A stretch of 64,000 bases of DNA. It comes from Emydura subglobosa. Lineage: Eukaryota > Chordata > Testudines > Chelidae. The notes under the pieces were generated by a model. The model was not told the DNA's origin and searched no databases. It was given only the letters and a program-made list of their open reading frames with translations. Positions 49,393-61,792 of this stretch are shown in pieces (the stretch's first letter is position 1; the number at the start of each line of letters is the position of its first letter). A program made the translations under genes and the position numbers. The DNA lies in assembly GCA_007922225.1 (NCBI GenBank), contig ML679941.1, positions 62,128,764 through 62,192,763 on the forward strand, written 5' to 3'.

Positions 49393-50476
49393 CTACGCAG
49401 GAATTTACAAAATGCATATTGCTTAGTCTGAGAAACTATTTCAGGATTAGATTGCTAGAAAATGGAAAAGATGAAGCTTTAACATTTTAAAACACTGGCT
49501 CTGTGATTATTAACTTTCTTATTTGTAGCAACATTAAGAATGATAGATGTATTTGATATGAATACAAATGCTGTAAAGTTCTTTCATATGGTTTCTACTG
49601 AATTTTAGCATTAACTAGGGAAGAGATTTTTAAAGGTGTCCAGTTAGGTTTCCAACTGCCTTTGACCTTGAATATCTCCCCCTGTGCTATTAGCGTTGGC
49701 TGCTATACAGCAGTCGACGTACTTGTAGCTTCGTATGGAAAAATCCCATTGTTTGTATTCAACACATTTGTTGAGAAAACGATACAATTTGTAACCTCAC
49801 AGAGTATCTTTTACAAACAGTGAGGAATATTGTCATAGCTCAGCGTAGGGATTTAATGTTAACATGAACTATTAATACATCAGGCAGTGAAAAGGATATA
49901 CCCCATAAGCTCTCTGCAAACTAGTTAATTAAGGCACTTACAGGGGCTGCAGGAGGGCCATATAAAAAGTAGCGGCAGAGACAGAATCAGTCAGTTGCTA
50001 CCTGGATCTGGAAGAGAGAGTACTGGGTTCCTGGCTGGCTGAAAGAGCAGCAGGACTACAGGCAGCTCATTGTGGGCAGGGACCAGGGGAGCTAAGAAGG
50101 AACTCCTGGCTGGCTACTGAAACTGAGCAAGGACTGAGGCAGGGAGGGCTGCAGGAAGGCAGTGCCTCCATGGAGGAAGCCCTGGGGGTATAGCTCCGTA
50201 TCGGGGCCAGGAGAAGGTAAAGACCATATACACTGGAAGGGTTTGTTCTGTTCCACCTACCGTCTGTGTGAGAGACTTGGCCGGAGGGCTGAGTCACTGA
50301 AGACCCGCTACAGAAACCATCGACCAAACAGGGGGTGCTCAGGAGAGGTGGGTGCTGACCCCATTACAAGCATATATGCCAATGTTTAATTCTGTGATTG
50401 TTTAGCAATACATTGTAATACCACATGCAAAAAAATCTTCCAGTGTTTCACAAGTGAAAATAATTAAATGGTTAAC
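49393..50476 (-). other. PPFIA2 intron, 1084 bp
   Basis: About half of this intron is taken up by the LTR-like GC-richer block described at 49830-50370. No exon seen. Confidence 0.6.
49830..50370 (+). repeat. Unclassified LTR-like repeat with a TATA-type box
   Basis: This block is clearly more GC-rich than its surroundings and contains 'catataaaaagtagcggcag' at about 49960, like an LTR promoter. Downstream it is rich in 'ctggctggct' and 'gcaggactacagg' type sequence, resembling leader regions of sauropsid LTR elements. I could not find matching terminal dinucleotides with a target duplication, so the edges are approximate. It may be a solo LTR or another retroelement fragment. It ends about 105 bases from the exon at 50477-50612. 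Confidence 0.4.
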
Positions 50477-50612
50477 CTTTGGTTCATCTCTCCGGACCCC
50501 CATGCGGCCTCTTCTGGGTCGCCTTATCACTTTAGTTGACCTGTAGTCAGATTGGCTATCAACCAATGAACCCACAGAATACCTCAGTTCTGCCGATGTG
50601 TCAAGATGAGGC
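50477..50612 (-). CDS. PPFIA2: PPFIA2 exon, basic linker after the coiled coil
   Basis: The 136-base exon starts with one base completing the split Arg codon. It then encodes 45 residues beginning PHLDTSAELRYSVGSLVD and ending RRDEPK. The acceptor is ctttttcag|GCCTCAT and the donor CCAAAG|gttaac. A strongly basic stretch (KVIRRPRRGRMGVRR) lies in the second half. The Ser/Tyr-containing first half and this basic stretch match human liprin-alpha-2 closely. It is outside the predicted coiled coil and probably flexible. Confidence 0.96.
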
Positions 50613-53600
50613 CTGAAAAAGAGAATTGAGGTACAGACAATAGGTAAATTCAGACAACACTAATGATAATGCAACACCTTTAATTCTAGCATCTCAGAGT
50701 TTTACCAACATTAATTCATTAAGTCTTCCAAAAGAAACTACAGTGGGGATACAATTCAATAAACATTTTCTAAATGTATTGTGGGGTAATAAAGGAAATA
50801 AATCTGGAGCCATGTTTTTATATTAAAGTACTAAATAACAAACCAAAAAGGGTCAGATCCTCAGCTGGTAGGAATTGGCAGAGCTCCATTGAAGTCAATC
50901 AGCAGAGTCAAGTCAAAATTAAGCATTTTTGCATATCCCACCCTATATACTTTTGTAGTATTACTTTTCTATGTAAGCAATGGTTGTTGCCATGAGAATG
51001 TCATGTGATCATGAATGAGAAGGGAGATGCCCATGAATCAATCTGCTTATTTAGATGTGCTCTACATTATGAAAATGTTAGTCAACTGCTCTATGATATA
51101 AAGGCTTATGATTAGAATGCTATATCTGGTACTATGTTAATAGATTAAACAAATACAATCGGTACAGACTAAGAACCTTGGCTTCCACAAACTTTCTATA
51201 AAAGTGCATTTAGGGCATGATTGTGGCTTTTAAACCACTGGCTGCATTGCAGAGCTGGGGATAAGGATGGGCTAACCTCCAATATGAGCATGGAAGAATT
51301 GTGGCTGACTTAGTCAGAATTCTTCCTAGTTTTCATGTGGGTGTGTATGCTAGAGTTGGACCATACTTCCACTCACTGAAGCAATGTAGCATTCCCTCTC
51401 TGCCCCACATCAGTTTTGCTGGTGGGTGAGTGATTGACTGGTAGGGACTGTGTGGGGAGGACACAAACTATGTTCTCCTTTCTTGACTCTTTCCAGGAGG
51501 TTACAAACCCTAATCTAGGGTACTGCCTGTACCTCCCAGATCCAACACAGTTGCTGCCCGTGCAGGGAAATATGAGAGTGAAGGCTCCATGCCCCTCTGA
51601 GCATTCTTGAACAATCATGAAGATTTGGCCACATTTTGGCCTCAGTAAAAGGATATGCTTGGCATGATAACGTTAGAGAAATGTAATGTTACAAATATTG
51701 TAGTGATGATACTGCATCGGTATTAAAGTACAACACATTATTATTATTTGTTTGTTTATGATAGCTCCCAAGATGTTCTAGTAGCCTTCCAGGGAGACAA
51801 GAAAGAATGGTCTGTGCTCTGTGGAATTGGCAGTCTCAAGACTGACTGACAGAAAATAGTTTGGGGGTGGGGGGAAAGGCACGTCACCTTTGTGCTTGTT
51901 TTAGTGTGTGGCAAATATATTATTGCATCTGCCACCTCTCATTGTACTAATTTGAATGGAGAAAAAAGAATGGTAAAGAAAAATAAGACGTTACTCCTAC
52001 ACAGAAGGATTTCTGAAAAGTAATATATGTTATAAATAACAGTGAAGGCAGAATGTAATCTGACTACTTGCATTTCTTTAGTAATCAAGAGGGTTATTCT
52101 ATCTAAAACGCACATGAAAAATACGCCTCCATATTTAAATTTGAATTCCTTTCAACAGGGGAAAAAAGCTTACAATCAGTTTATGACCATCTTTCTTCAA
52201 AGGTTCACAGCAAGGTTAATAATCAGTTTTCAGAAAACAAAATAGGATTTTTATCTCTAAAAAATTTTTGTTCAGATTGGTGGAAGAATATTGCCCAAGA
52301 AAATAACGGCTTTAATCTTTAGAGATAAAAGCTGTCTAAGTAAAGGTATGACTGATTTCCTAAATGAAGGCAATCATTCAGAAAAATCATTTATGCTAAA
52401 ATCTGTACATACATCTTCCTCCCGCCCCAGATATGTCCTCTATATCAGTAGTTCTCATAATTATTTGACCCTTATTTGTATCTGTAGTAGTTTACTCCCT
52501 GCCCTTCTGCCACACAAGTACATATACTGATATATGCAGTAGTGGTACTTTGCTTGAATCCATTTGGGCTTGTTTGTTTTTCACCTAAGTTTTGTTTTGT
52601 TTTTTTCCTGTTGCATGAATGATCCAACAATCCATTGTAATAAGAGCAAAAGTATGCCCGCCCAGAATACATTCCACACCTCTCCAGAGGCCCCTGCTCC
52701 CCTAGTTTGAGAACCTCTTCTCAATAGACAGATTTCAGTAGAGGTTCACTTTCAGTATAGGATCACTTAGTTTGAAGTAAAACAAATTGTTGCCTAGAAG
52801 AATGAGGAATTAACCCAATTTTTTTTAGCAGCGCCCTATTAATAGGAAAGTGAGATCAACTGACATTGTTAAAAGGTAACCACCTGATGGCATATTCAGT
52901 GACATATGTGAAATAAACTGGGATCCAATCCTGCAAGGAGCATTAACTACAACTCCCGTGTGTATGGAGAATCAGAGTCTGGGTGATCTCAGTTGGAATT
53001 CCTAGTAGATAGCTGCCCTCACCATAAAAAAACGACTTGACATTATTAGCAGTTTCTCCAGAGACATCAGAGACTGAACTGACAGTCTTCTTACATCTAG
53101 AGATTGGTCCTTCTCTAACAGGAAAAAGGTACATTGACTATGTGATGTGGGGAAGCTTATTTGCTTAACAAATATTACATGTACTGTGCTAATTCTGTGA
53201 ATAACAAATCAAGGTTTCGTTGTCCAAAGCTGCCACTTTAACCAACAATAAATATTCTACAGCAAAACAAAAAGGAAGACAGATACTAATACTCTGAAGT
53301 ATGAGGTCAGAGTCATTAACAATGCCAGAGACAGATGCTGGAAAATATGTCTGAGGGTTTAGTTGCTAGGTACAGCATATGTCCATGCTGTAGTCATAAA
53401 TGCTGAGTCTCCTATTTTTTTCCTTCATAAATCATAATAGTGAAGGGTGGGCAAGTAAATTTTGTGCTTGGGCTGGTGAACAATAGTGACAATCTTGAAA
53501 AGCTATGTTATAACCCGTGTGGATGTTCTGATAATATAAATCCTTGTTATTTAGAGTACTTCAGAATAGTTTTGATTTTAGTTTTAAATGAACTAACTTC

Positions 53601-55931
53601 TTAGTGCATTAAGAAATAGTTATCATAAATGCAATGCCAGGAAAATGAAAATAAAATCAATTATGTGATTTACATGCCTTTCCCCAAAAATTAATAGTTT
53701 ACAATTAAATTTGAATTGAACATACACCTTTGAAATAAAAGTACTAATTATAAACTCTGAGAGTGAATTATTAATTCTTCCAGAGTACAAACTACATATA
53801 GTAATTGTTAATGTCCAAAGCTTCATATTCCTAACGTAAATTGAAAAATTCAAGATAATACACTGCATACACTCTGAGGGCTGTTTTGCACACACCCATC
53901 AGGGTATTAAGTGTGAATTTTTGTGTAGTCTATTTTCAGAGAGACTCGTCATTTTCTTGAAAATCCTTCTGGTTCAATGGTAAATTGAGCCTGGAAGACA
54001 CATGCACAATCAGGACCCTCTAAATTATGCCTGAGTGCATGACTTACAGTTGTGTAATGTGAATCTAACCTTTAGGTATATGTGTCTGAAAAATGTGACA
54101 CCCATTCTGAATTAGGTCAAAGAGTGTACACAGAGCCTATCAGCAGGCTCCAGGTTCCAGTCTCCAGCCTGTAGATATTCATCTATAGTCCAACCTCATT
54201 GTGCAACATAAGCCTATGTTGTATCCTCCTTGTAGAAAGACCAGCCTCTCATCATGGAGAGCTGGTCTGAAAATGCGTTCTCCTCCCTCAGTTCCTGAGA
54301 GGTGGAGGAATTCAAGTACAAGTGGAGGGATTCTTAGAATCAGAAGTTCCAGCAGTAGCAGCTTTGTAAGTGTCGGAAAAGGGATGGGGATGTAAACAAT
54401 TTTAGAATGGATTGCCAGGGCACAGCTGTAAGGCTCAGACAGCACATAAGGCACAGGTGAAGCGCATGTGTCCCCAGAAGCCTGTAAGAGCCAGTGAGAC
54501 AGTTTGTGACAAAAAAGGCTGCTGTTCCCTCATGGTGGCGAGAGGTCACAGGTAAGCAACTACACCTGGGGCAGTAACCATTGCGCCAGTGCTGAAACTT
54601 GTCCAGCAGTTCTCTCCATTTCAGCAGATCCCTGGTCTTCACTCTAGCAAAATCATCGATGTCACAATGAAGTGCTTCATACAGCTTGACACAGAGAGTA
54701 TGTTGCAATTAAACACAGAGCATTATACACCATGGCACTGTTCTACACTGGTGGTGTGGCAGTTTCCCCATCTCTGACATGGGGGTTATACTTACCAGTT
54801 TCATAGTGATGTTGCTAGGCTTAATTATGATTAAATATCTATAAAGTCCTCTGAGATCCTCATGAAAAAGGCTCTATCCAAAACTTGTGTGTGAGAGACC
54901 ACATAATTCATGTTTCAAAAGAACAAAATGAAAAACCATAACAACAGTTAACAAGCTTGAGTCCATTATATTAATTTATATGTCTCCTTATAGATCAGAT
55001 AAACAGCACAAATAAAGAAAATAATAGCTATGAGAAAGTAAGAAAAAGTTAAAATCAAGCATTGAGAAATCTCTCTCATAAAGCATTAAGGTGCATAGAA
55101 GCTTATTCAGGCAAGTATAACAGTGCTCAAGGGAAAAAGTACTTGGTTCAGATTACAGTGTTCTCAGTTTAGTTTTGTACCATGTGTTTTCACTGACAAA
55201 TCATAAATTTTAACATATGAAGATTGCGAGTCATGAAACGAGGGCAGGAAAAACAAAGGTGTGAATTTTATTTTAAAGGACATAGTTGAATAGAAAGGAA
55301 AATTATTCTGTAATTCTATGACCATAGCAATAACTCTCCCAAATAAATTACCTTCAGCTATCAGTAGCAGATAAAATACATATTAAAAAAGCTCATGTCT
55401 CATTATTAGTTAGTTCCTGATCCTTCAACAAGCTTTGGCAGACAGTTCATTGGGCATGTGAGTAACCCCACTGAACTTTACCTGCACAATAAGAAGGATC
55501 AAGGCCCTACTCTAAGCACTAAGTAAAATTTTGTTAACTCTCACTTAAGGAAAAAATAACTATTGGATATAATTGAGGGAGTCTGACTTTAAATGTGTTA
55601 ATCAATTCTAGTGTTAAACCTGACAACTGGAATTCTATTTGTAGGCTTTCCTGGAAATTATTGAAGTATTTTAATATAATTTTAGAAGTATAACATAATT
55701 TAAAATAGAAGACTTGATTCTGATCTTAGAAATATGGTAATACGTACTCATTTATGTAAGGCCCTACCTATACATTGACAATTAATCAAAAGGAACAATA
55801 GCAACCAATGAAGAGCTGACTTTTAAAAAATTGCTTTTTTTTAAAAACACATCCTTGTTATAAAGTCTTGAACAATCTTTTCATGTTGTCTTGAAGTTCA
55901 GTTAGTTTGTGGTTTGTTTCTTTTAAGTTAC
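50613..55931 (-). other. PPFIA2 intron, 5319 bp
   Basis: Largely AT-rich sequence without recognisable exons. It contains a sense MIR copy near 54755-54885 and an unclassified moderately GC-rich block near 51217-51650 resembling one at 25605-25955. Short ORFs near 54.2-54.7 kb show no recognisable protein domain. Confidence 0.55.
54755..54885 (+). repeat. MIR fragment, sense
   Basis: Reads 'gtggcagtttccccatctctga', 'gggggttatacttacc' and 'aaagtcctctgagatcct' in the order of the MIR sense strand. The tRNA-derived head is missing, and divergence is high. Confidence 0.55.
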
Positions 55932-56023
55932 CTTGACAATGTAGGTTCAATTAAAGAGCCAGCCCTTATTTTCAACTGGTCAAGTTCAGATCTCAGTTTG
56001 TCAATTTCTTCTGACAATCCTTC
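55932..56023 (-). CDS. PPFIA2: PPFIA2 exon, end of coiled coil
   Basis: The exon has 92 bases: 30 codons starting EGLSEEIDKLRSELDQLKI and ending SLIEPTLS, then two bases (AG) of a split Arg codon. The acceptor is cttttcag|GAAGGA and the donor TCAAG|gtaact. Human liprin-alpha-2 reads ERLAEEIEKLRSEL at the same place, so the match is clear with some substitutions. The regular Leu/Glu/Lys pattern ends at the SLIEP segment, which marks the end of this coiled coil. Confidence 0.95.
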
Positions 56024-58039
56024 CTGAAAAGAAGAGAAATGTTCTTGAGAATGAGATGCACTGAATGTAAAACTGTAAAACAAAATTAGTTACTGACTTC
56101 AAAAATAGAAAATAATTTCAGGCATACAGTCTCCTTTTGATGAACCCATGCAAATGCTATTACTGTTAATAATGCATGTGCATTGAGGAAAGGCTGTATA
56201 GTACTCCTTACTATTTCTTCACAAGTTGGAAGGGATTTTGTGAAGGGGTCATGCCTGAAAAATCACATTTTTTGGTGCAACTTCTGTCAGAAAAGAGGAA
56301 GAAACTAAAAAACAGTAGTTCAGAGTTGAAAATGTAAAGTAAACAACATTTACTGTGGGTGATGACATGAAAGAAGCACTAATTGCAAAATTAGGCTGAT
56401 AAGAAAAAATGATGCGGAATGCCAAAAATCTGTGGAATGGTGGCAGATGATGTTGATATTTCTAGAAATGACTATTACCAACCAAATAAGTCCTGAATAA
56501 CTTGCAAACCAGGTAAGGGCACGATTCAAAAACACTCAAGCCTGTGCTTAAGTCCATCGATACTCAGCCATCACATATTTAAATGTAAACACATAGTTAA
56601 GTCCCACTGACTTACAGCTCTAATTCAGGAAGGTTCCTAAGTACATGACTAGTTTTATGTTTGTGTGTAGTCACCTTCTTTAAAGATAGGCAGATGTTTA
56701 AGTGTCTTGCTGAATTGGGGCCTTAAAGCTCTATCTTGTGAGTTGATGAGACCGCCTATTAGGTGCTTAGCAACAACAACTTCCAGTGATGCTGGCAGAA
56801 ATGAAGGATGCTGATCATCACTTTACACCTCATAAAACTGGAGTATTAAGGACCAATTAATGAACATAGTCACTTAGAACAGTTGCTGGATAAGAGGTAG
56901 GTTTCTATAGTTTTGGGAGGATTTTAAAAAACAAAACAATTCAGCTTTCTTCTGTCATAATAAAGAATTTCTAAAAATAATCAAAATAAAGCAAGGAATA
57001 GAAAAAATTAATAAAAAAATTGTAAATATGAAAAAAACAAAAACAAAGCAAGGAAATATAATTAACACTGCCATTTTCAATGTTTCAAAATGTTAGGGTC
57101 CTGGAAGGGAAAGGAAAGGGACTTGTGCTAAGAGACATCCAATAATTCCTTTTATAGTATTTTTTAAATTAAAAAGAAATACAGAAGTGATTTGGTAATC
57201 TATAGATCACTTTCTAATTAATTCTTAATACCTGCATTTAATTAATGCCATGTCTATTAGACTAAATTTTTTTGACTGCTGTAAAAGTATTAGCATTTCC
57301 TTTGCCAAAATTAAATAAATAAATCATTCAAGGAATTTTATTTTGTAGTTTAGGGAGTAAGAAATAAAAATGGGTTCATTTGGAAAGGGAACACTTCTAT
57401 ATTAAATGTACTGAGCTTTAGCTATGGGGCTTACCCATTGAACTAAAAATCTCTCTCTTTTTTCTCTCTTCTTCCCCACTCTTCCCACATCCCCTCAGAA
57501 TAAATACATAAATAAATAAAAACATTTTAAAAACTTCAAGCAGATTTGTAAAAAGTTAATTTCAGAATACGTAACTGATTTTTCATATATATCAGTAAGT
57601 ATTATGAATATTCAGGGCGGAATCCAAACTGAAAAAGAATTAGCCATATTCACCTCCAATGTGATTTAATAATAAAGTTTAACTGGGGATAACTTTAGCC
57701 CGATAACAACTTGCCTACACTGGCAAAAAATGGGACCTGTAAAATTCACCATTAGTTCATCAGCAGCACCAGAAGTTGCAGCACTAAAAGCTTTCATATG
57801 CCACTGAGAGGGCCTCTGATATTTTACTATGTTATTTAATCCAGATTAAATTCTAGTCCTAATTTCTCCAAAATAGGTGCAATTTACATTTGAGATAATG
57901 AGAAGGAGAAGTTTGATTTATTTGAAAATTCAAGTAGTGATTCCTATACAGTTGCCACATTAATAGCCCAAAAATAAGTGAAAACAAATATATATATATA
58001 TATATTTTTGGTATTAGTGTATTACATGTAAAGGTAATA

Positions 58040-58315
58040 TTGTTGTTATTTACATTATGGTAGTATTTAGTGGCCCCATTTTACAAGGAGCTGTACACGT
58101 ACATAACAGACACGAAGAGCTCACAGTCTGAATAGGCAAGACAAATAGTCATTGAAAGGAAGGTTTATTATCCCCTTTTACACATGGGGAACTGAGGCAC
58201 AGAGAGATTAAACACTTGCCCAAGGTCACACACCAAATTTGCAGCAGTCAGGGATTGAATCACAATCTCTGGCGCTCTAGTTTACTGCCTTAACCACAGC
58301 ACCTCCCTTTCTCTC
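58040..58315 (-). repeat. CORE-SINE/MIR-type repeat, near full length, antisense
   Basis: Contains the sauropsid SINE blocks in order: 'agtggccccattttac', 'gagctgtacacgta', 'gaagagctcacagtctgaa', 'ggggaactgaggcacagaga', 'cttgcccaaggtcacac' and 'gcagtcagggattgaat'. The last block is the reverse complement of a tRNA-type B box, so the element is antisense to the window. Confidence 0.75.
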
Positions 58316-58844
58316 TACAAAATTACATTAAGGACTAGTAAAATAAGAATAGATTTAAACAGATATTTTCTCTTGCCATTTTCCTGACCTCATGCTGGTT
58401 TTGGGTGTCATATGATAATAGTTACTTTCCCCCTAGGAGCAAGTGAAGCTATATTTTTTCCTTTCTACACAATGTATTTTAATTTAATTGGACACACTGC
58501 AAAAATGCTTTATGTATAAACCTAAAGGTGGATGTATTTTTGTGTTCTACTGCCTTAAAGGCAAGTATATCTTTAAAATAAAACCGAAAACTTGTGTTTG
58601 GAATACACATGGATAATTATTTTGACTGATGCACTAAGCCAGTGTTTTGTGGTTAAATTGCCCTGAACTGAAAAAGGCAACTTTCAGCTATGGTTAGTAT
58701 AATGTCACTGCACCTGTTAGAGTAAATGTATCAAATTCACTAGTTATTCAGTTTAGTTATTCTTAACTAAAGAAGTGTAACCATTTACATGAAAATCTTT
58801 GTTAAACCAGCCTTTTAAAGAACTACAATTTGTACAGTGAAATC

Positions 58845-58893
58845 CTGACCCAACTGAAGTCAATTAACTTCAATGGGACCAGGATTTCAACCA
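58845..58893. repeat. Short inverted repeat (palindromic dispersed repeat)
   Basis: The left arm (gaaatcctgacccaactgaa) pairs with the right arm (ttcaatgggaccaggatttc), around a loop containing 'gtcaattaac'. The motif 'gaagtcaatgg' recurs in other introns of this window (near 50885, 33550 and 26908), so this is a dispersed family. I cannot name it. Confidence 0.6.
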
Positions 58894-59137
58894 TAAATAT
58901 TATTTTTAGGGGCATTTTTATATAGCATCAATATCTGGTTAAACAACTGGATGGTTAAAGAACCATCTACTACAGGATCATCAGGAGTATTATACTACTA
59001 TTTGATCCATTTCCAGGTGCCAGTCTGAGACGTTAAGTACTCCACAGACATATTTTCTCATATTGAAATAATAACATCAAATGATTTTTCTAAAACACCA
59101 ATGAGATTACAGATAAAATACGAGTGTTATATCATAC

Positions 59138-59200
59138 CTTGTCATGTAAAGATTCTTCCAGATTCTTCCTGAAACTTTCAGATTCCTGAATTAAAACATT
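59138..59200 (-). CDS. PPFIA2: PPFIA2 exon, coiled coil (21 codons)
   Basis: The exon encodes the 21 residues from NVLIQESES to EESLHDK. The acceptor is ctctcctag|AATGTT and the donor GACAAG|gtatga, both phase 0. The length and sequence match the corresponding human liprin-alpha-2 exon, with Ser for Thr in the QESES part. It is a short symmetric exon, so skipping would keep the frame. Confidence 0.95.
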
Positions 59201-60759
59201 CTAGGAGAGAAAGATATTTGAAATGTAAATAAAACAAGAAGAAATATCCAGTACGAGCAACTGCTATCGGATCAAGTTAACTAAATTAAGTGAACTGATC
59301 CATCTTGTTCTCCAAAGAATTTTCAATATGAATCTGTTAATACATTTGGAATGTGTACAGGTCAGATTTAACAATTCAGATATTTTTTTTGAGAACAGGA
59401 GACACTTTGCTAATGTGTTAATCTGAGATTACATGGTCTTTTCCCTACAGGCTATGTCTGTGACAGGAATGTTCATTGCTTTCTATAATATTCTGCCTCA
59501 GGAGCAGCAAAAATATGTGGCTGTACATGTTATCTTGAAGAAGTTTGGTTGGAGGTGTATTTGAATGAAAATTTCAGAAGAGTCAGATCAGATCAGATTT
59601 CAGAGGATTTCAGATCATCTTTCTTCGACTTTTTAAGGAGACTTTAGTGAGTTTTCTACCACATAAAGGAACCTGATGTTTAGAGTGAAATTCATTATGT
59701 TGTGGAGGGCCAGAGCAACTTTGCACAACATAAACTTCATTGTCAGGTTATGGGGCAGAAGGAATAGGGACCCAGACACTAACATATCAATGATGTAGAG
59801 GTGCATCTGATCTGTGGAAAGAATTCCTGAGCCAGTAGCTTTGTGTAGGTGAAATACATTTCAGTCTTTGTATGAAGAAGAGTGGGATTGGGATGACTAA
59901 AATGAAAATACCCAAATTCAGAGGTCCAAACATGGATTTGCTCACCAATACTCCCAGGAAACATCTCAAGGATGTGTTTAGGTCCAAGGAATAGATGTGA
60001 CAAGAGCAAATGGAGAAGGTTTCTGAACGTTTATATCACAAATCCTCAAGCTGAGTCTATAATATCATCACATTAATCATCTTCCAGCCTTCCCTCCTAA
60101 AGCGTTGAACACATCTGTTTTTTATTTATCTTTAAGATAACTAAGGGATTAGTGAAATCCACAAAAGAACAACTGACATAATTTATTCTTTCTTTTGTCA
60201 CTGATTTACCTATACATCTCACTCTTACACTGAATAAAACATTTATCTGAGAATAAATAAGCGCATATCTGTTATGTAAACTTTAACTGCACAGAAGAGG
60301 CAGGATGCAATTCAGGAATGAGAATAGGTCTGGAACTTGGAAATTCCTGAGTTTTAACCCTTGGTGGTTCTGCCACTGGCTCATATTGTGTCTGTATGCA
60401 AGTCACGTAAACTCTCTGTCTTTGGTTCCCCATCAGTAAAATAGAGATAATAATACTTAATATGAACCTTATAATGGCATTTGGAGGATTCTTTCATGAA
60501 AGTATGGATCTTGATTTGACAATGTAAAAGCTCTGTAAGTTATATATTATCCACCAAATTATAAAAACTCTACAAGGATAGGACTATATGGTATTTTTCT
60601 TGATGCTAAACATTGGATTAGTTCTGTAGAAATTAAGCTCACATTTGCCTGTGCACCATAGAATCAGCATCACATTTATATCCAGATAAAGTAGATAAAT
60701 TATTTTATACAATAGCAGCCTCATTAAATTGTGATTTTATACTGCCCTTTGCACTTTAC
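59201..60759 (-). other. PPFIA2 intron, 1559 bp
   Basis: Mostly AT-rich unique-looking sequence. It contains one sense-oriented MIR/CORE-SINE copy around 60330-60560. No additional exon seen. Confidence 0.65.
60330..60560 (+). repeat. MIR/CORE-SINE copy, diverged
   Basis: The order of blocks matches the sense strand of MIR: a degenerate B-box-like region (gttttaacccttgg), then 'ctgccactggctcat', then 'gtaaactctctgtctttggttccccatcagtaaaatagagataataat'-like core sequence in pieces, then a tail with 'gctctgtaag'. Divergence is high, as expected for an ancient amniote SINE. Confidence 0.65.
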
Positions 60760-60891
60760 CTTTTCCTCAAGTGCAGCCATTCTCTCTTTTAAGTGTAACT
60801 GCAGGCGCTCATTGGATTCTGTCAAAAGTCTGTCTACAGTATCTGATAATCTTTTGTTGTGCTCCTCATTCATTTTCTCTCTTTGTCTTGC
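60760..60891 (-). CDS. PPFIA2: PPFIA2 exon, coiled coil (44 codons)
   Basis: The exon encodes 44 residues beginning [17 protein letters not shown] and ending [10 protein letters not shown], identical as far as I recall to the human liprin-alpha-2 coiled coil. The acceptor is ctgtactgaag|GCAAGA and the donor GAAAAG|gtaaag. Both boundaries are in phase 0, so this exon and its neighbours at 61289-61372 and 59138-59200 form a run of symmetric exons. The rich mix of Glu, Lys and Leu at heptad spacing supports a coiled coil. Confidence 0.96.
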
Positions 60892-61288
60892 CTTCAGTAC
60901 AGAACAAAGGAAAATACCATGGTAAGTTTGAAACTTAATTAATGCCCTATTAAAACGTGAAGATTTTGTGATCACTGAACACATTTTCTTTAAAATATCC
61001 AGCAACAGACGAAATTATATTTTAAGTTCATCTATTGATCAGTGCACACTAACGCCTGATCGAGGTATATTAGAAACTTCTGTATCAGCAGACTGTTTAC
61101 AGCCAACAAAAACTAGATTTAAATCAGTTGACTAAGGTGATAAAAAATACAGGACTGATTCTGCCCTCAGATTCACAAAAGCAATATTTTGCAATTAATG
61201 GAGTTGTAGGCATGTAACCAAGGGCAGAATTTGGCCCTATAGTGTCAAATTATAAGCACAGAAAATAAATTGTCTGCAATAAACATAC
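60892..61288 (-). other. PPFIA2 intron, 397 bp
   Basis: Short AT-rich intron. No repeat or exon recognised. Confidence 0.7.
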
Positions 61289-61372
61289 TCTTTGAAGTTC
61301 CTGATTCTTTTCTTCAAGTTGAGCTTCCAAGTGTCTCATACGTTCTTCAATGTTACCATGTCTTTCTTCTGC
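61289..61372 (-). CDS. PPFIA2: PPFIA2 exon, coiled coil (28 codons)
   Basis: The exon encodes 28 residues beginning [18 protein letters not shown] and ending NQELQR, a charged heptad-like coiled-coil segment. On the minus strand the acceptor is ttttttatag|GCAGAAG and the donor is CAAAGA|gtatgt. Both ends are in phase 0. From memory, human liprin-alpha-2 differs here only by Gly for Ala in the LEAQ part. The segment belongs to the long N-terminal coiled coil that mediates oligomerisation and binding to active-zone partners. Confidence 0.95.
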
Positions 61373-61792
61373 CTATAAAAAAATAGGAAGACTCGGTCTG
61401 AAATTTAAATCGCTTTGCAAGTCTTTATCTCGGTAAAGTTTAAACAAAATATAAAGCAAGCTACTACTAACTGCAAACTTAGTTTTCAAAAAATAAACTT
61501 TATTTAAACAGGCAGCTGAACAGCATTGCTTGAAATGTGTCAGCTACAAAGGCCTGTTACATCCAAGCATCAGCAAAACATTGGAGTTATTTATGAGCAA
61601 TGAAATCAGCCAAATGTAACATGCAGACTGTGCATGGTTTGAACACAAACCTGCCATCGTAAAATTGTAAGCTCCTAAAGCACTGAACTGCACGATGGTT
61701 GATTATCAATTAAAAAAATAATTAAAAAAATAAACGAAAACAAATCAGATGGATTCTATTTAGCAATAGAAAGTAAAGTCCAGTAGGACTAC
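61373..61792 (-). other. PPFIA2 intron, 420 bp
   Basis: Short AT-rich intron between the candidate cassette exon and the AEER exon. No repeat or further exon recognised. Confidence 0.7.

Larger units (their letters stand above)
56024..59137 (-). other. PPFIA2 intron, 3114 bp
   Basis: AT-rich. It contains an antisense CORE-SINE at 58040-58315, a (TA)n run near 57990-58008, a short palindrome at 58845-58893, and a diverged dispersed repeat around 56520-56730. The rest shows nothing I recognise. Confidence 0.6.
2395..61372 (-). other. PPFIA2: PPFIA2 (liprin-alpha-2) gene, middle part, partial at both ends
   Basis: Twelve exons on the minus strand join into one open frame of 1458 bases, entering and leaving the window in phase 0. 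The translation follows vertebrate liprin-alpha-2 from the coiled-coil segment beginning [14 protein letters not shown] to the SAM1 start ending GPTVVAWLE. Liprin-alpha proteins are cytoplasmic scaffolds of the presynaptic active zone. Their N-terminal coiled coils bind RIM, ELKS/ERC and GIT partners, and their three C-terminal SAM domains bind liprin-beta, CASK and LAR-type receptor phosphatases. I prefer PPFIA2 over PPFIA1/3/4 because of the segments [34 protein letters not shown] and IKCETSPPSTPRAIRMTHT. The start codon, first coiled-coil exons and most SAM exons are outside the window. Two further candidate exons (61793-61879 and 10742-10750) would add 29 and 3 residues. Confidence 0.95.
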
